DNA from: Peribacillus frigoritolerans
GTDB taxonomy: Bacteria > Bacillota > Bacilli > Bacillales > Bacillaceae
DNA: 64,000 bases
Direction of reading: 5' to 3'
Assembly (NCBI RefSeq): GCF_004358755.1
Contig: NZ_SMZY01000003.1
Coordinates: forward strand, 186,001 to 250,000
Made by a program: the position numbers and the translations under genes. Below the pieces are notes generated by a model. That model was not told where the DNA came from and did no database searches. It saw only the letters and a program-made list of their open reading frames with translations. Below, piece by piece: positions 56,139-64,000 of this stretch (position 1 is its first letter; each line of letters starts with the position of its first letter).

Positions 56139-57314
56139 TTAAATTAATTCAAATACTCCTGCTGCACCCATTCCGCCGCCGATGCACATAGTAACAATTC
56201 CGAATTGTTCATTTCGGCGCTTCATTTCATGAATAAGAGAAAGCGTTAATTTAGCTCCTGTACAGCCCAGCGGATGCCCGAGTGCAATCGCACCGCCGTT
56301 CACATTTACTTTATCTTCATCTAAGCCAAGTTCTCTGATTACTTGAATGGACTGAGAGGCAAATGCTTCGTTCAGTTCAAAAAGTCCAATGTCAGATAAG
56401 CTAAGTCCAGCTTGTTTTAACGCACGCGGAATCGCTTCAATTGGTCCAATTCCCATTACCTCTGGCGGAACTCCTCCAACAGCGAAGGATCTGAATTTTA
56501 CAAGCGACTGAAGTCCGAGTGCATCTGCCTTTTCACGGTCCATTACCATCACTGCCGCAGCACCGTCACTTGTCTGTGAAGAGTTTCCTGCTGTAACTGA
56601 TCCCTTAACTGAAAATGCAGGTCTTAAATTCGCAAGAATCTGCATGCTCGTTCCAGGACGAACACCTTCATCTCTCGAGAATTGGAACTGTTTTTCCTGA
56701 AGCTTATTGTCGCTGCCAACACTTCTTTGCGTAACATCTACTGCAACAATTTCATCATCAAATTTGCCTTCCTGGATGGCTCTTGCAGCGCGCTCATGGC
56801 TGCGGACCGCGAATGCATCCTGATCTTCACGGCTGACGCCGTATTTTCTTGCTACCTGTTCAGCTGTATGCCCCATTCCCATATAATATTCAGGAGCGGT
56901 TTCAGCAAGATTTGCATTTGGACGGACAACATGCCCCATCATCGGAACCATGCTCATTGATTCTGCGCCGCCTGCAATCGCCGTATCTGAATGGCCAAGC
57001 ATAATTTTTTCTGCCGCATATGCAATACTCTGCAAACCTGATGAGCAGTAGCGATTTACGGTAATGGCAGGAACTGTGTAAGGCAGTCCGGCCAGCGCAC
57101 CGATGTTTCGCGCCAAGTTTAAACCCTGTTCTGCTTCAGGCATGGCACAACCGATAATTAAATCATCTATATTTCCTTCATAGCCCCCGGCACGCTTCAG
57201 CGTTTCTTTTACAACGAGAGCTCCTAAATCATCTGGTCTGACAGTTGCAAGTGATCCTTTTTTCGCTCTTCCTACAGGTGTTCTCGCACCTGCTACAATG
57301 ACCGCTTCTCTCAT
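56139..57314 (-). CDS. fadA: Acetyl-CoA acyltransferase (3-ketoacyl-CoA thiolase) FadA
   Basis: A 391-residue thiolase. Nucleophile Cys in [10 protein letters not shown] (about residue 90), His in [15 protein letters not shown], second Cys in [10 protein letters not shown] near the end. It cleaves 3-ketoacyl-CoA to acetyl-CoA in beta-oxidation. ATG behind AGGAGGGGG, 14 bases after fadN: clearly co-transcribed. Confidence 0.96.
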   Translation of the reverse strand: MREAVIVAGARTPVGRAKKGSLATVRPDDLGALVVKETLKRAGGYEGNIDDLIIGCAMPEAEQGLNLARNIGALAGLPYTVPAITVNRYCSSGLQSIAYAAEKIMLGHSDTAIAGGAESMSMVPMMGHVVRPNANLAETAPEYYMGMGHTAEQVARKYGVSREDQDAFAVRSHERAARAIQEGKFDDEIVAVDVTQRSVGSDNKLQEKQFQFSRDEGVRPGTSMQILANLRPAFSVKGSVTAGNSSQTSDGAAAVMVMDREKADALGLQSLVKFRSFAVGGVPPEVMGIGPIEAIPRALKQAGLSLSDIGLFELNEAFASQSIQVIRELGLDEDKVNVNGGAIALGHPLGCTGAKLTLSLIHEMKRRNEQFGIVTMCIGGGMGAAGVFELI

Positions 57315-57328
57315 AACAGCGCCCCCTC

Positions 57329-59713
57329 CTAATTACGTAGTGGTTTCCCTTTAACAAGCATGTGCTGCATTCTTTGCTGTGATTTGCCCTCTTGAACCAG
57401 GCTCAGGAAAGCTTCTCTTTCTAAATCCAACAGGTATTGTTCATCCACTTCAGTACCAAACGGAACCTTTCCGCCTGCAATGACATATGCAAGTTTCTTC
57501 GCAATTTTTAAATCATGCTCTGAAATATAGCCGGATTGAAGCATGGATTGTGCGCCGAGCAGTAATGCTGCGTAGCCTGTTTCGCCTACAACCGGAACTT
57601 TTTTGCGGGCAGGTGCTTTATATCCTTTATCAAACAGTTCAATGACTTTCAGCTTTGCATCATGCAGGAGATGGTCTCCATTAAAGCTGACTGAGTCACT
57701 TTCATTTAAGAAGAAATTGTTTCGTGCTTCAGCAGCTGAGGCTGAAACCTTAGCCATAGCGATTGTTTCAAAAACTTTATTTGCGACATTCTGAAGATCG
57801 AAGTCGACGCCTTTAGGAATGCTGTTCAGAAGTTTAATGTAAAGCTCTTTGTTGCCGCCTCCGCCCGGGATTAAACCAACACCTGCTTCTACTAATCCCA
57901 TGTAGGTTTCACTTGAAGCCTGAATGTGTGCTGCCGGCAGACAGATTTCAGCTCCGCCGCCAAGCGTCATGCCAAACGGGGCTGCTACAACCGGTTTAGA
58001 GCTGTATTTAATTTTCATCATTGCCTGCTGAAAGTGGCGGACAACCATGTCCACTTCAAAATAGTTATCATCCTGAGCTTCCATTAAAATCATCGCAAGG
58101 TTTGCTCCGACACAGAAGTTCTTTCCCTGATTTCCGATGACAAGCCCTTTGTAATTTTTGCTTACTTCATCGATGGAGAAATTAATCATTTGAATGATGT
58201 CCATGCCAATTGCATTGTTTGGTGAATGGAATTCAAGAAGTGCGACATCATCTCCAAGGTCGATTAAGCTTGCACCGCTGTTCTTTTTAATGACCCCTTT
58301 TTTCTCTTTAATATCTTTTAAATCAAGGACTTTTTCGTTTTGCTGAATGCGTCTGTAATCTCCATCATGATAAAAATAAGAGATGCCCTCTTCTTTTTTA
58401 TAGAAAGAAGTAAATCCTCGCTCAAGCATGTCTTTAATCCATGAAGGAACACTGTGGCCTTCTGCTTCCATTTTTTCAGCTGACTTTGAGAGCCCGATGG
58501 CATCCCATGTCTCGAATGGGCCATACTGCCAGCCAAACCCCCACTTCATTGCTTCATCTATCGCAACGATGTCATCTGCAATCTCACCTAATAATTCTGC
58601 TGAATAAAGGAGAGTCGGACTTGTAATATTCCAAAGCAATTGGCCAGCTCTGTCTCCAGCGTAGATAAGCGCTTTCATTTTAGCGGCTGCACCTTTTGCC
58701 TGTTTTGCCATCTCAATGCTTTGGGCCTTTAATTTTTTTCTTTCTCCGTATTCGAGCGTATCTGGATTCAGTTCCAGAATCTCTTTTCCTTCTTTTTTGA
58801 AGAATCCCTGGCCTGATTTGCTTCCAAGCCAGCCATTTTCGAGCATCTTCTTCATAAATTCAGGGATTTCGAAGACCGCTTTTTCACTGCCTTCAACTTG
58901 GTCATATACGTTTTTTGCTACATGTGCAAATGTGTCAAGTCCCACAACATCAAGTGTTCTGAACGTGGCGCTTTTCGGGCGTCCGATCAGCGGTCCTGTA
59001 ACAGAATCCACTTCACCTACACTGTATTTTCCTTTTAGCATTTCCTGAACAGTAACAAGCAGACCGTAAGTTCCAATTCGATTTGCGATGAAGTTTGGAG
59101 TGTCTTTCGCTTCCACTACACCTTTGCCGAGCACATCTTCCCCGAATGTTTTAATGAAAGATAAAACCTCTGCTGATGTTGCTTTAGTCGGAATAACTTC
59201 GAGCAATTTTAAATAGCGCGGCGGATTGAAGAAATGTGTTCCGAGAAAATGCTTCTGAAAATCCTCAGATCTTCCCTCAGCCATTGCCTCCACAGAAATT
59301 CCCGATGTATTAGAGCTGACAATGCTTCCTTGTTTTCTATATTGATCGACTAATGTAAAGACTTTTTTCTTTATGTCTAAGTTCTCAACGACTACCTCAA
59401 TAATCCAATCAGCTTCAGACAATCTGTGCATGTCATCTTCGAAGTTACCCGCTTCGATCAATGAAAGATTTTCCTTAGCAGTCAGCGGAGCCGGCTTTTG
59501 TTTTAATAACTTTTGGATGGATTCATTTGAGATTCGGTTTCTGACAGAATGATCTTCTAAAGAAAGTCCTTTTTTCTCTTCGCTATCCGTAAGTGAGCGC
59601 GGTACAATATCAAGCAATAATACAGGGATTCCGATATTTGCCAAGTGTGCAGCAATTCCCGAACCCATTACACCAGATCCTAAAACTGCAGCTTTTTTAA
59701 TTCGCTGGACCAT
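57329..59713 (-). CDS. fadN: 3-hydroxyacyl-CoA dehydrogenase / enoyl-CoA hydratase FadN
   Basis: A 794-residue bifunctional enzyme. The NAD fold is N-terminal (KAAVLGSGVMGSGIAAHLAN), followed by 3HCDH C domains with SSNTSGISVEAMAEG and GTHFFNPPRYLKLLEVIPT. The enoyl-CoA hydratase domain is at the C-terminal side (about residues 480-680), with GNQGKNFCVGANLAMILM and APFGMTLGGGAEICLP. This order is the reverse of enterobacterial FadB and typical of Bacillus FadN. The ATG at 59713 follows AGGGGGAGC; a longer frame would add 24 residues over the FadR box. Confidence 0.95.
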   Translation of the reverse strand: MVQRIKKAAVLGSGVMGSGIAAHLANIGIPVLLLDIVPRSLTDSEEKKGLSLEDHSVRNRISNESIQKLLKQKPAPLTAKENLSLIEAGNFEDDMHRLSEADWIIEVVVENLDIKKKVFTLVDQYRKQGSIVSSNTSGISVEAMAEGRSEDFQKHFLGTHFFNPPRYLKLLEVIPTKATSAEVLSFIKTFGEDVLGKGVVEAKDTPNFIANRIGTYGLLVTVQEMLKGKYSVGEVDSVTGPLIGRPKSATFRTLDVVGLDTFAHVAKNVYDQVEGSEKAVFEIPEFMKKMLENGWLGSKSGQGFFKKEGKEILELNPDTLEYGERKKLKAQSIEMAKQAKGAAAKMKALIYAGDRAGQLLWNITSPTLLYSAELLGEIADDIVAIDEAMKWGFGWQYGPFETWDAIGLSKSAEKMEAEGHSVPSWIKDMLERGFTSFYKKEEGISYFYHDGDYRRIQQNEKVLDLKDIKEKKGVIKKNSGASLIDLGDDVALLEFHSPNNAIGMDIIQMINFSIDEVSKNYKGLVIGNQGKNFCVGANLAMILMEAQDDNYFEVDMVVRHFQQAMMKIKYSSKPVVAAPFGMTLGGGAEICLPAAHIQASSETYMGLVEAGVGLIPGGGGNKELYIKLLNSIPKGVDFDLQNVANKVFETIAMAKVSASAAEARNNFFLNESDSVSFNGDHLLHDAKLKVIELFDKGYKAPARKKVPVVGETGYAALLLGAQSMLQSGYISEHDLKIAKKLAYVIAGGKVPFGTEVDEQYLLDLEREAFLSLVQEGKSQQRMQHMLVKGKPLRN

Positions 59714-59736
59714 GATTGCTCCCCCTTTTGTCGTTT

Positions 59737-59754
59737 TGAATGAATGCTCATTCA
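59737..59754. promoter_or_regulatory. FadR operator of fadNAE
   Basis: TGAATGA-ATGC-TCATTCA, perfect 7-bp arms, matches the Bacillus FadR box (TGAATGANTANTCATTCA) at every arm position. It lies between the promoter and the fadN ribosome binding site. Confidence 0.88.
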
Positions 59755-59799
59755 TTTTTTGATGAAAAAAATAGTCAGGAATCAATTCCTCTATATACT

Positions 59800-59828
59800 A
59801 ATATAAAAGATTTCGAAAATTTGTTCAA
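59800..59828 (-). promoter_or_regulatory. Candidate sigma-A promoter of fadNAE
   Basis: Minus strand TTGAAC (59823-59828), 17-base spacer, TATATT (59800-59805). Confidence 0.7.
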
Positions 59829-59915
59829 TACATTTACAAAAAATTCACATATTAATTGCAAACAGCATGAAAAAAAGCAGCTGCGGGAAGGATAAAAGCC
59901 AGGAGGTGACCAATT

Positions 59916-60065
59916 ATGGCAAGGTTAAAGAAACAACCATCTAAAGCAGGAGTAAGTGCATCAAGCGTAAAAGGCAGCTCTGGTCCAACAAATGAGATGG
60001 ATGGCGGGGGCAAACGCTCAAGTACAAATCAGCAATATGGAAAGAAAAACATGGGACATGAATAA
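59916..60065 (+). CDS. yuzL: YuzL-family small protein, 49 aa
   Basis: A 49-residue basic, Ser/Gly-rich protein: MARLKKQPSKAGVSASSVKG, then SSGPTNEMDGGGKRSS and a Lys-rich end. It matches the YuzL-like family of short proteins in spore formers. The ribosome binding site AGGAGGTGA is near perfect. Divergent from fadN, with its own terminator. Function unknown; composition recalls small spore proteins. Confidence 0.88.
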   Translation: MARLKKQPSKAGVSASSVKGSSGPTNEMDGGGKRSSTNQQYGKKNMGHE

Positions 60066-60070
60066 GGCAA

Positions 60071-60103
60071 ATGAAAGCTGATTCTTATAAGAATCGGCTT
60101 TTT
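60071..60103 (+). terminator. Terminator of yuzL
   Basis: AAAGCTGATTC/GAATCGGCTTT around TTATAA followed by T-run. Confidence 0.9.
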
Positions 60104-60194
60104 TTCAACAGCAAACTATCTGTCTTTCGTTTTACGGCATTGTGCACAGGGTACAGTTTCATACATAAGAAATTTTGAAGGAAGAGGGGATTAC

Positions 60195-61001
60195 ATGGGA
60201 CACTTTATCGAAGTAGAAAAAGGCGTAAAAATATTTGCTGAAGATATTGGAGAAGGACAGCCAGTCGTATTCCTGCATGGATGGCCGGTCAATCATAAAA
60301 TGTTTGAATATCAGCTGAATGAGCTTCCTGAAAAAGGCTACCGCTTTATCGGCATCGATCTCAGGGGATATGGAAAATCAGACCGCACAAAAGATGGTTA
60401 TGATTATGACACAATGGCCGACGATGTTAAAGCGGTTATTGATGATTTGAAGCTTGATCATGTCGTGCTTGCCGGGTTTTCAATGGGTGGACCGATTGCC
60501 CTCAGATATATGGCAAGACATGAGGGTTATAAGGTTTCTAAGTTAATGCTGCTTGCGGCAGCTGCACCTCTGTTCACACAAAGAGATGATTATCCTTACG
60601 GTTTAACCACGGAAGAAACAGATGATATTATCACAAACCTTCAAACAGACAGACCGGCTATGCTTGCAGAGTTCGGAAAAATGTTCTTTGAAAGCGAGCT
60701 TTCTGAAGAGTTTAAGGAATGGTTCCATGGCCTCGGACTTGAGGCATCTTCCTATGCAACAATTAAATCTGCAGAAGCATTGCGTGATGAAGACGGCCGA
60801 TCTGATTTGGCAAAAGTAAATGTTCCGACTGCCATTTTCCACGGGAAGAAAGATCAAATCTGTCCTTTTGAGTTCACTGAGGCAATGAGTGACAGTATTC
60901 AGTATTCATTTGTTATTCCTTTTGAAAACAGCGGACACGGCTTGTTTTTTGATGAAAAAGAAAAATTCAAGAGTGAGCTTTTGAGATTTTTAGAACAATA
61001 A
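60195..61001 (+). CDS. Alpha/beta hydrolase (haloperoxidase-like)
   Basis: A 268-residue alpha/beta hydrolase. Triad: Ser in LAGFSMGGPIALR (about residue 96), Asp in FHGKKDQICPFE and His in ENSGHGLFFDEKE; oxyanion HGWPV at residue 30. Closest in style to non-haem chloroperoxidase/esterase proteins, which in practice are esterases. Cytosolic, no signal peptide. ATG behind GGAAGAGGGG. Convergent with fadM. Substrate unknown. Confidence 0.88.
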   Translation: MGHFIEVEKGVKIFAEDIGEGQPVVFLHGWPVNHKMFEYQLNELPEKGYRFIGIDLRGYGKSDRTKDGYDYDTMADDVKAVIDDLKLDHVVLAGFSMGGPIALRYMARHEGYKVSKLMLLAAAAPLFTQRDDYPYGLTTEETDDIITNLQTDRPAMLAEFGKMFFESELSEEFKEWFHGLGLEASSYATIKSAEALRDEDGRSDLAKVNVPTAIFHGKKDQICPFEFTEAMSDSIQYSFVIPFENSGHGLFFDEKEKFKSELLRFLEQ

Positions 61002-61019
61002 TCCTCCATCGTCAACCGG

Positions 61020-61050
61020 AAAAACGCTCAGATTCCTGAGCGTTTTTTTT
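61020..61050. terminator. Bidirectional terminator
   Basis: AACGCTCAG/CTGAGCGTT around ATTC, with A4 before and T8 after, between the convergent hydrolase and fadM. Confidence 0.92.
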
Positions 61051-61967
61051 TATTTTTTAAGCATTCCCTTCAGGACAAAAGCAACGTTTGCCGGCCGTTC
61101 AGCAAGACGCCGCATAAAGTAACCGTACCAGTCTGTGCCGTATGGGACATATACCCTCATTTTATATCCTTCTTTCACCAGTTCGAGCTGACGTTCCGGC
61201 CTGATGCCATAAAGCATTTGAAATTCGAATTGATCACTCGGAATGCTATTTTCCTTTACAAATTGTTTTGTAAATTCAATGATCTTATCATCGTGAGTAG
61301 CAACTGCTGTATAATTTCCATTTAGTAAATGCATTTTGATGATTTTCTTAAAATTCTCGTCAACATCTTTTTTTTCAGGAAAAGCTACACGAGGAGATTC
61401 CTTGTATGCTCCCTTAACAAGTCGCAAATTGGGATGAAGAGAATTCAGATCTTCAATATCTTTAACCGTTCTGTACAAATATGCCTGAATCACCGTTCCG
61501 ACATTATCATACTCTTTCTTCAAGGTTTTAAAGATTTTAATTGTTTTCCCGCACCGCGAATAGTCTTCCATATCAATGGTGACAAAAACATCATTTATCT
61601 TTGCTGCATCCAGAATCCGCCGCATATTCCTACGTACCACCGCATCTGAGATATCAAGTCCCATGGAGGTCATCTTTAAGGAGAGCTGTGACCGCAGATT
61701 TTCTCTCCCAATTGCTTCTATTGCTTCAATGGTTTGATTAGCCATTTCATTCGCTTCCGCTTCGTTATCGACGAACTCACCCAAATAATCAATTGTGACA
61801 TCTAAATTTTTTTCATTCAGCTTTCTTATGGCAGCTGCTGCGAGTTCAATCGTTTCACCAGCAACAAAGCGTGCTGCTCCAAATCTTAGACCATATCTCT
61901 TTGCAGCCTTTGTCATTCTTTTATTCTTTGATAAAAACAAGAAAAAACTTCGAAGTAATTGCTCCAT
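61050..61967 (-). CDS. fadM: Proline dehydrogenase (FadM/YusM, PutB-like)
   Basis: A 305-residue PRODH domain protein, an FAD-linked TIM barrel oxidising proline to pyrroline-5-carboxylate. Family segments: VFVTIDMEDYSRCGKTIKIF, LVKGAYKESPRVAFPEKKDVD, VATHDDKIIEF, FEFQMLYGIRPE and VYVPYGTDWYGYFMRRLAERP. The substrate-carboxylate arginines are in YFMRRLAERP. No P5C dehydrogenase is adjacent. Near the fad genes as in B. subtilis, where it was renamed fadM. ATG behind GGAGG. Confidence 0.9.
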   Translation of the reverse strand: MEQLLRSFFLFLSKNKRMTKAAKRYGLRFGAARFVAGETIELAAAAIRKLNEKNLDVTIDYLGEFVDNEAEANEMANQTIEAIEAIGRENLRSQLSLKMTSMGLDISDAVVRRNMRRILDAAKINDVFVTIDMEDYSRCGKTIKIFKTLKKEYDNVGTVIQAYLYRTVKDIEDLNSLHPNLRLVKGAYKESPRVAFPEKKDVDENFKKIIKMHLLNGNYTAVATHDDKIIEFTKQFVKENSIPSDQFEFQMLYGIRPERQLELVKEGYKMRVYVPYGTDWYGYFMRRLAERPANVAFVLKGMLKK

Positions 61968-62149
61968 TTGAAGTCCTCCACTCTGTTTGGCGCATTAATC
62001 AAGAATTATCTGTTACTTTATCATATTTAAAATAGTTTGAATATTCTTTACCTTTATTTATTTGCCCGAGACTTGTTACCAAATTTCCGTATAGGATTTC
62101 ATGGATGAAGGAACGATAAGGAAGAAAATGTTTAGAGGAGGTTATACCC

Positions 62150-62419
62150 ATGCAACAACAGCAGAATACAGGCACGCAGCAAGGCATGATGCAGCAGCCC
62201 CCGTCCGTTATTACGACAAAAGACCACCTATATTTAACTGATATGCTTTCGTGGAACTTGCTTGCCATGAAAAAAGCTCATTTCTTTGCAGGACAATGCA
62301 GTGATCAGCAATTAAAAAGCGAGCTTGAGAAGGTTGGAAAAATGCACGAACAGCATTATTCAAAAATTTTGACTCATTTAAATCCAAATCAAGAAGCATA
62401 CGGAACACAGCTTCAATAG
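62150..62419 (+). CDS. yusN: CotF-like spore coat protein (YusN)
   Basis: An 89-residue protein: Gln-rich start (QQQQNTGTQQGMMQQPPS), then a helical CotF-like part, ITTKDHLYLTDMLSWNLLAMKKAHFFAGQC and VGKMHEQHYSKILTHL, the ferritin-like hairpin of CotF/DUF3231-type coat proteins. ATG behind AGAGGAGG. Directly followed by a second CotF-like gene. Likely made in the mother cell late in sporulation. Confidence 0.87.
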   Translation: MQQQQNTGTQQGMMQQPPSVITTKDHLYLTDMLSWNLLAMKKAHFFAGQCSDQQLKSELEKVGKMHEQHYSKILTHLNPNQEAYGTQLQ

Positions 62420-62431
62420 GAGAGGTGCAGG

Positions 62432-62770
62432 ATGAATAATAATCAGAACCAAAACAAAATCGGCAATCCTGAAACACAAGTACCTAAAACCCCTCAAATG
62501 AATGACCGGGACTTTATTAATGAACTGCTTGCTACTGAAAAATATATGACAGATTCTTATTGCACAGCCCTTAATGAGATGAGCCATGATTCTCTTTATC
62601 AGGATATTCAGGGGATCTTCAACGAGACTCAAAATTGCCAAAGAGAATTATATAATCTTATGTACAAAAACGGCTGGTACAAGCTCGAAGCGGCAGACAG
62701 CCAAAAACTGCAGCAATCTCACCAGCAATTTGCTAATTACCTGCAGCAGCAATCACCTTATTTGCAATAA
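62432..62770 (+). CDS. CotF-domain spore coat protein
   Basis: A 112-residue CotF-family protein. Asn/Gln-rich N-terminus (NNNQNQNKIGNPETQVPK) and the domain NDRDFINELLATEKYMTDSYCTALNEMSHD, then ELYNLMYKNGWYKLEAADSQKL and a Gln-rich tail. It begins 12 bases after yusN behind GGAGAGG, so the two are co-transcribed and their products may pack together. No terminator follows; repeat copy F begins at the stop codon. Confidence 0.88.
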   Translation: MNNNQNQNKIGNPETQVPKTPQMNDRDFINELLATEKYMTDSYCTALNEMSHDSLYQDIQGIFNETQNCQRELYNLMYKNGWYKLEAADSQKLQQSHQQFANYLQQQSPYLQ

Positions 62771-62985
62771 CGAAAAGTGGAATCGCCTGTTTAGCGCAGG
62801 CAAGGCAGATAAGGATCCGACATTGAAGGCGCTTTTTGCCTTTACTGGCGGATCTGTTCTGACCGAGGGGCTGGGCGATGGAGCTAGACACCACAAAATG
62901 CGGAATCGCCCGTTTAGCGCAGGCAGACAGATATGGATTGCATGCGCTGGCTGAGCCGTTCTGTCCGAGTGCACCGCAAACTAGC
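62771..62985 (+). repeat. Dispersed GGATCC-hairpin element, copy F, tandem
   Basis: A full copy (62771-62891) with core GGATCCGACATTGAAGGC...GCCTTTACTGGCGGATCT, followed at 62893 by a second, degenerate one. The second keeps AATCGCCCGTTTAGCGCAGG and CAGACAGATA but has lost most of the hairpin. It starts directly after the CotF-like stop codon. Confidence 0.9.
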
Positions 62986-62990
62986 CCAAC

Positions 62991-63025
62991 TAAAAAGAAA
63001 GCAGCACTATGCCGCTTTCTTTTTT
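62991..63025. terminator. Bidirectional terminator before the GATase gene
   Basis: AAAAAGAAAGC/GCTTTCTTTTT around an 10-11-base loop that can extend the stem. It lies at the 3' end of the convergent gene and after repeat F. Confidence 0.8.
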
Positions 63026-63740
63026 ATTTGCATTTATCCACAAATGTTTTAAACAGGTTATGCATCGCCTCATCATGGGCGGCCATTTCTTCAGGATGCC
63101 ATTGAACGGCAAGTACATACCAATCGTTATCAGTTCCTTCAAGTCCTTCTACAATTCCATCTGACGCTTTAGCTGTTGCCACTAACCCATCTGCAAGCTT
63201 CCCGACGGCCTGATGGTGCATACTGTTCACACGGACCGTATCCGTTCCGAAAATGTCCTGCAGTTTGCTGCCTTTTTCAACCGTGATTTCATGAGTTGGA
63301 TTAGGGCGGTCTGCTGTTTGATAATGTTTTATCGGATTCTCGTAAGTACTCTCGATATCCTGTGTGACCGTACCTCCAAGAGCTGCGTTCAGCATCGCAA
63401 TGCCCCGGCAAATTCCAAATACGGGTTTTTTGGTTTCTTTCGCATATTTTACAACAGCTGTTTCCATTTCATCCCGCACACCGTTTGTTTTTCTGAGTTT
63501 TGGATCTGGGTCTTCCCCGTAAGAATGAGGATCCACATCCTCCCCGCCGCTAAGTATAAAGCCGTCGCATTTCGATACGATGACTTTTGCCATTTCATCG
63601 TCTATTAGTGGAATAACAACTGGAATCCCTCCAGCACCAATGACGGAACTAATATATTTTTGATGCACATGCACGCTCGGAATATCTCCGTGATCTACTA
63701 CTGAGCTTGATATGCCGATAACTGGTCTTAATTGGTCCAT
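63024..63740 (-). CDS. Gamma-glutamyl-gamma-aminobutyrate hydrolase-like class I GATase
   Basis: A 238-residue class I glutamine amidotransferase of the PuuD/peptidase C26 type. Nucleophile Cys in VFGICRGIAMLN (about residue 110), His/Glu in AVQWHPEEMA, and LSGGEDVDPHSYGED, typical of the gamma-Glu-GABA hydrolases. It releases glutamate from gamma-glutamyl compounds. ATG behind AGGGAGAGTG. No other polyamine genes are adjacent. Confidence 0.9.
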   Translation of the reverse strand: MDQLRPVIGISSSVVDHGDIPSVHVHQKYISSVIGAGGIPVVIPLIDDEMAKVIVSKCDGFILSGGEDVDPHSYGEDPDPKLRKTNGVRDEMETAVVKYAKETKKPVFGICRGIAMLNAALGGTVTQDIESTYENPIKHYQTADRPNPTHEITVEKGSKLQDIFGTDTVRVNSMHHQAVGKLADGLVATAKASDGIVEGLEGTDNDWYVLAVQWHPEEMAAHDEAMHNLFKTFVDKCK

Positions 63741-63829
63741 TTTGTGTTCACTCTCCCTGGGAATTACTCTTCTTTTATCTATACCCCTCTCAATCCCTGG
63801 TCGAACCCGTTTTTTATCATTTTTAAAAT

Positions 63830-64000
63830 TTACCTTTTTTCAGACCGTTCTTCCCATTCTTCCCGCAATAAACCGATTCTGATGGAATCATAGTGTTCTC
63901 CATTTACCACTCTGCATTTTCTCATGCGACCTTCTACTGTCATGCCAAGCTTTTCTCCCACTTTAATCATCCTTATATTTCCAGACCACGTGGTGTAGCC
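63830..64000 (-). CDS. GNAT acetyltransferase, C-terminal part (cut by window edge)
   Basis: The last 56 codons of a minus-strand gene whose start lies beyond the window. It reads GYTTWSGNIRMIKVGEKLGM, then VEGRMRKCRVVNGEHYDSIRIGLLREEWEE: the acetyl-CoA binding helix and C-terminal strands of the RimJ/RimL-like GNAT family. Likely acetylates an amine or protein N-terminus. Truncation is due to the window edge, not decay. Confidence 0.82.
   Translation of the reverse strand, partial: GYTTWSGNIRMIKVGEKLGMTVEGRMRKCRVVNGEHYDSIRIGLLREEWEERSEKR

Noticed and set aside
63830-64000. Pseudogene
   Set aside because: The gene is cut only by the window edge; the visible frame is intact to its stop codon.

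Overview
The window is a chromosomal stretch of a low-GC, endospore-forming Bacillaceae species (Bacillus sensu lato, possibly Metabacillus or a near relative). Gene content and order follow the yui-yum-yut-yun-suf-met-yus segment of Bacillus subtilis. Sporulation genes are scattered through it: yuiC, yutH, yunA/lytH, yunB, a YhcN/YlaJ lipoprotein, two CotF-like genes and yuzL. I saw no rRNA, tRNA, prophage, transposase or CRISPR locus. Gene symbols come from recognising family and synteny, not from a search.

Layout. 0-9 kb: yuiF transporter, pepA with a DUF309 gene, yuiD, a cytosolic BtuF-like protein, yuiCBA, a NUDIX hydrolase and yumB. 9-20.7 kb: yumC divergent from yumB across a region with FNR-like and Fur-like boxes, a repeat-rich hypothetical protein, a membrane-anchored TIMP-like protein, Fe-S genes yutM and yutI, dapF, yutK, yutJ, a lipase and the yuxL peptidase. 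20.7-24.5 kb: hom-thrC-thrB. 24.5-33 kb: a 2-hydroxyacid dehydrogenase, yutH to yutC, lipA and yunA. 33-39.6 kb: an NSS transporter with a MetS-like microprotein, then yunB to yunF. 39.7-40.6 kb: a gene-free array of 52-bp repeats. 40.6-46 kb: sufCDSUB. 46-51.5 kb: metNPQ and metY, each behind a SAM (S-box) riboswitch. 51.5-64 kb: yusD to yusI with gcvH, the fadNAE beta-oxidation operon behind a FadR box, fadM, two CotF-like coat genes, a glutamine amidotransferase and a truncated GNAT gene.

How the genes fit together. Sulfur and methionine supply (metNPQ, metY, perhaps NSS/MetS), aspartate-family synthesis (hom-thrC-thrB, dapF), Fe-S assembly (suf, yutI, yutM) with the Fe-S and lipoyl enzymes that depend on it (lipA, gcvH), and flavoprotein redox enzymes (yumB, yumC, yutJ) lie side by side. 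Several have recognisable control elements.

The least ordinary material is non-coding. (1) The array at about 39.76-40.59 kb keeps an exact 52-bp period; its units follow an A-B-C order that makes a 156-bp higher-order repeat. (2) A family of roughly 110-160-bp elements with a GGATCC-based hairpin occurs six times, always in + orientation. Five copies start within about 35 bp of a stop codon and one sits in the metN leader. (3) A different GC-rich element interrupts the fad operon between fadA and fadE. Several small genes also deserve attention: yuiA, a MetS-like gene, yuzL, an unassigned 57-codon gene and a candidate that may start with ATT.
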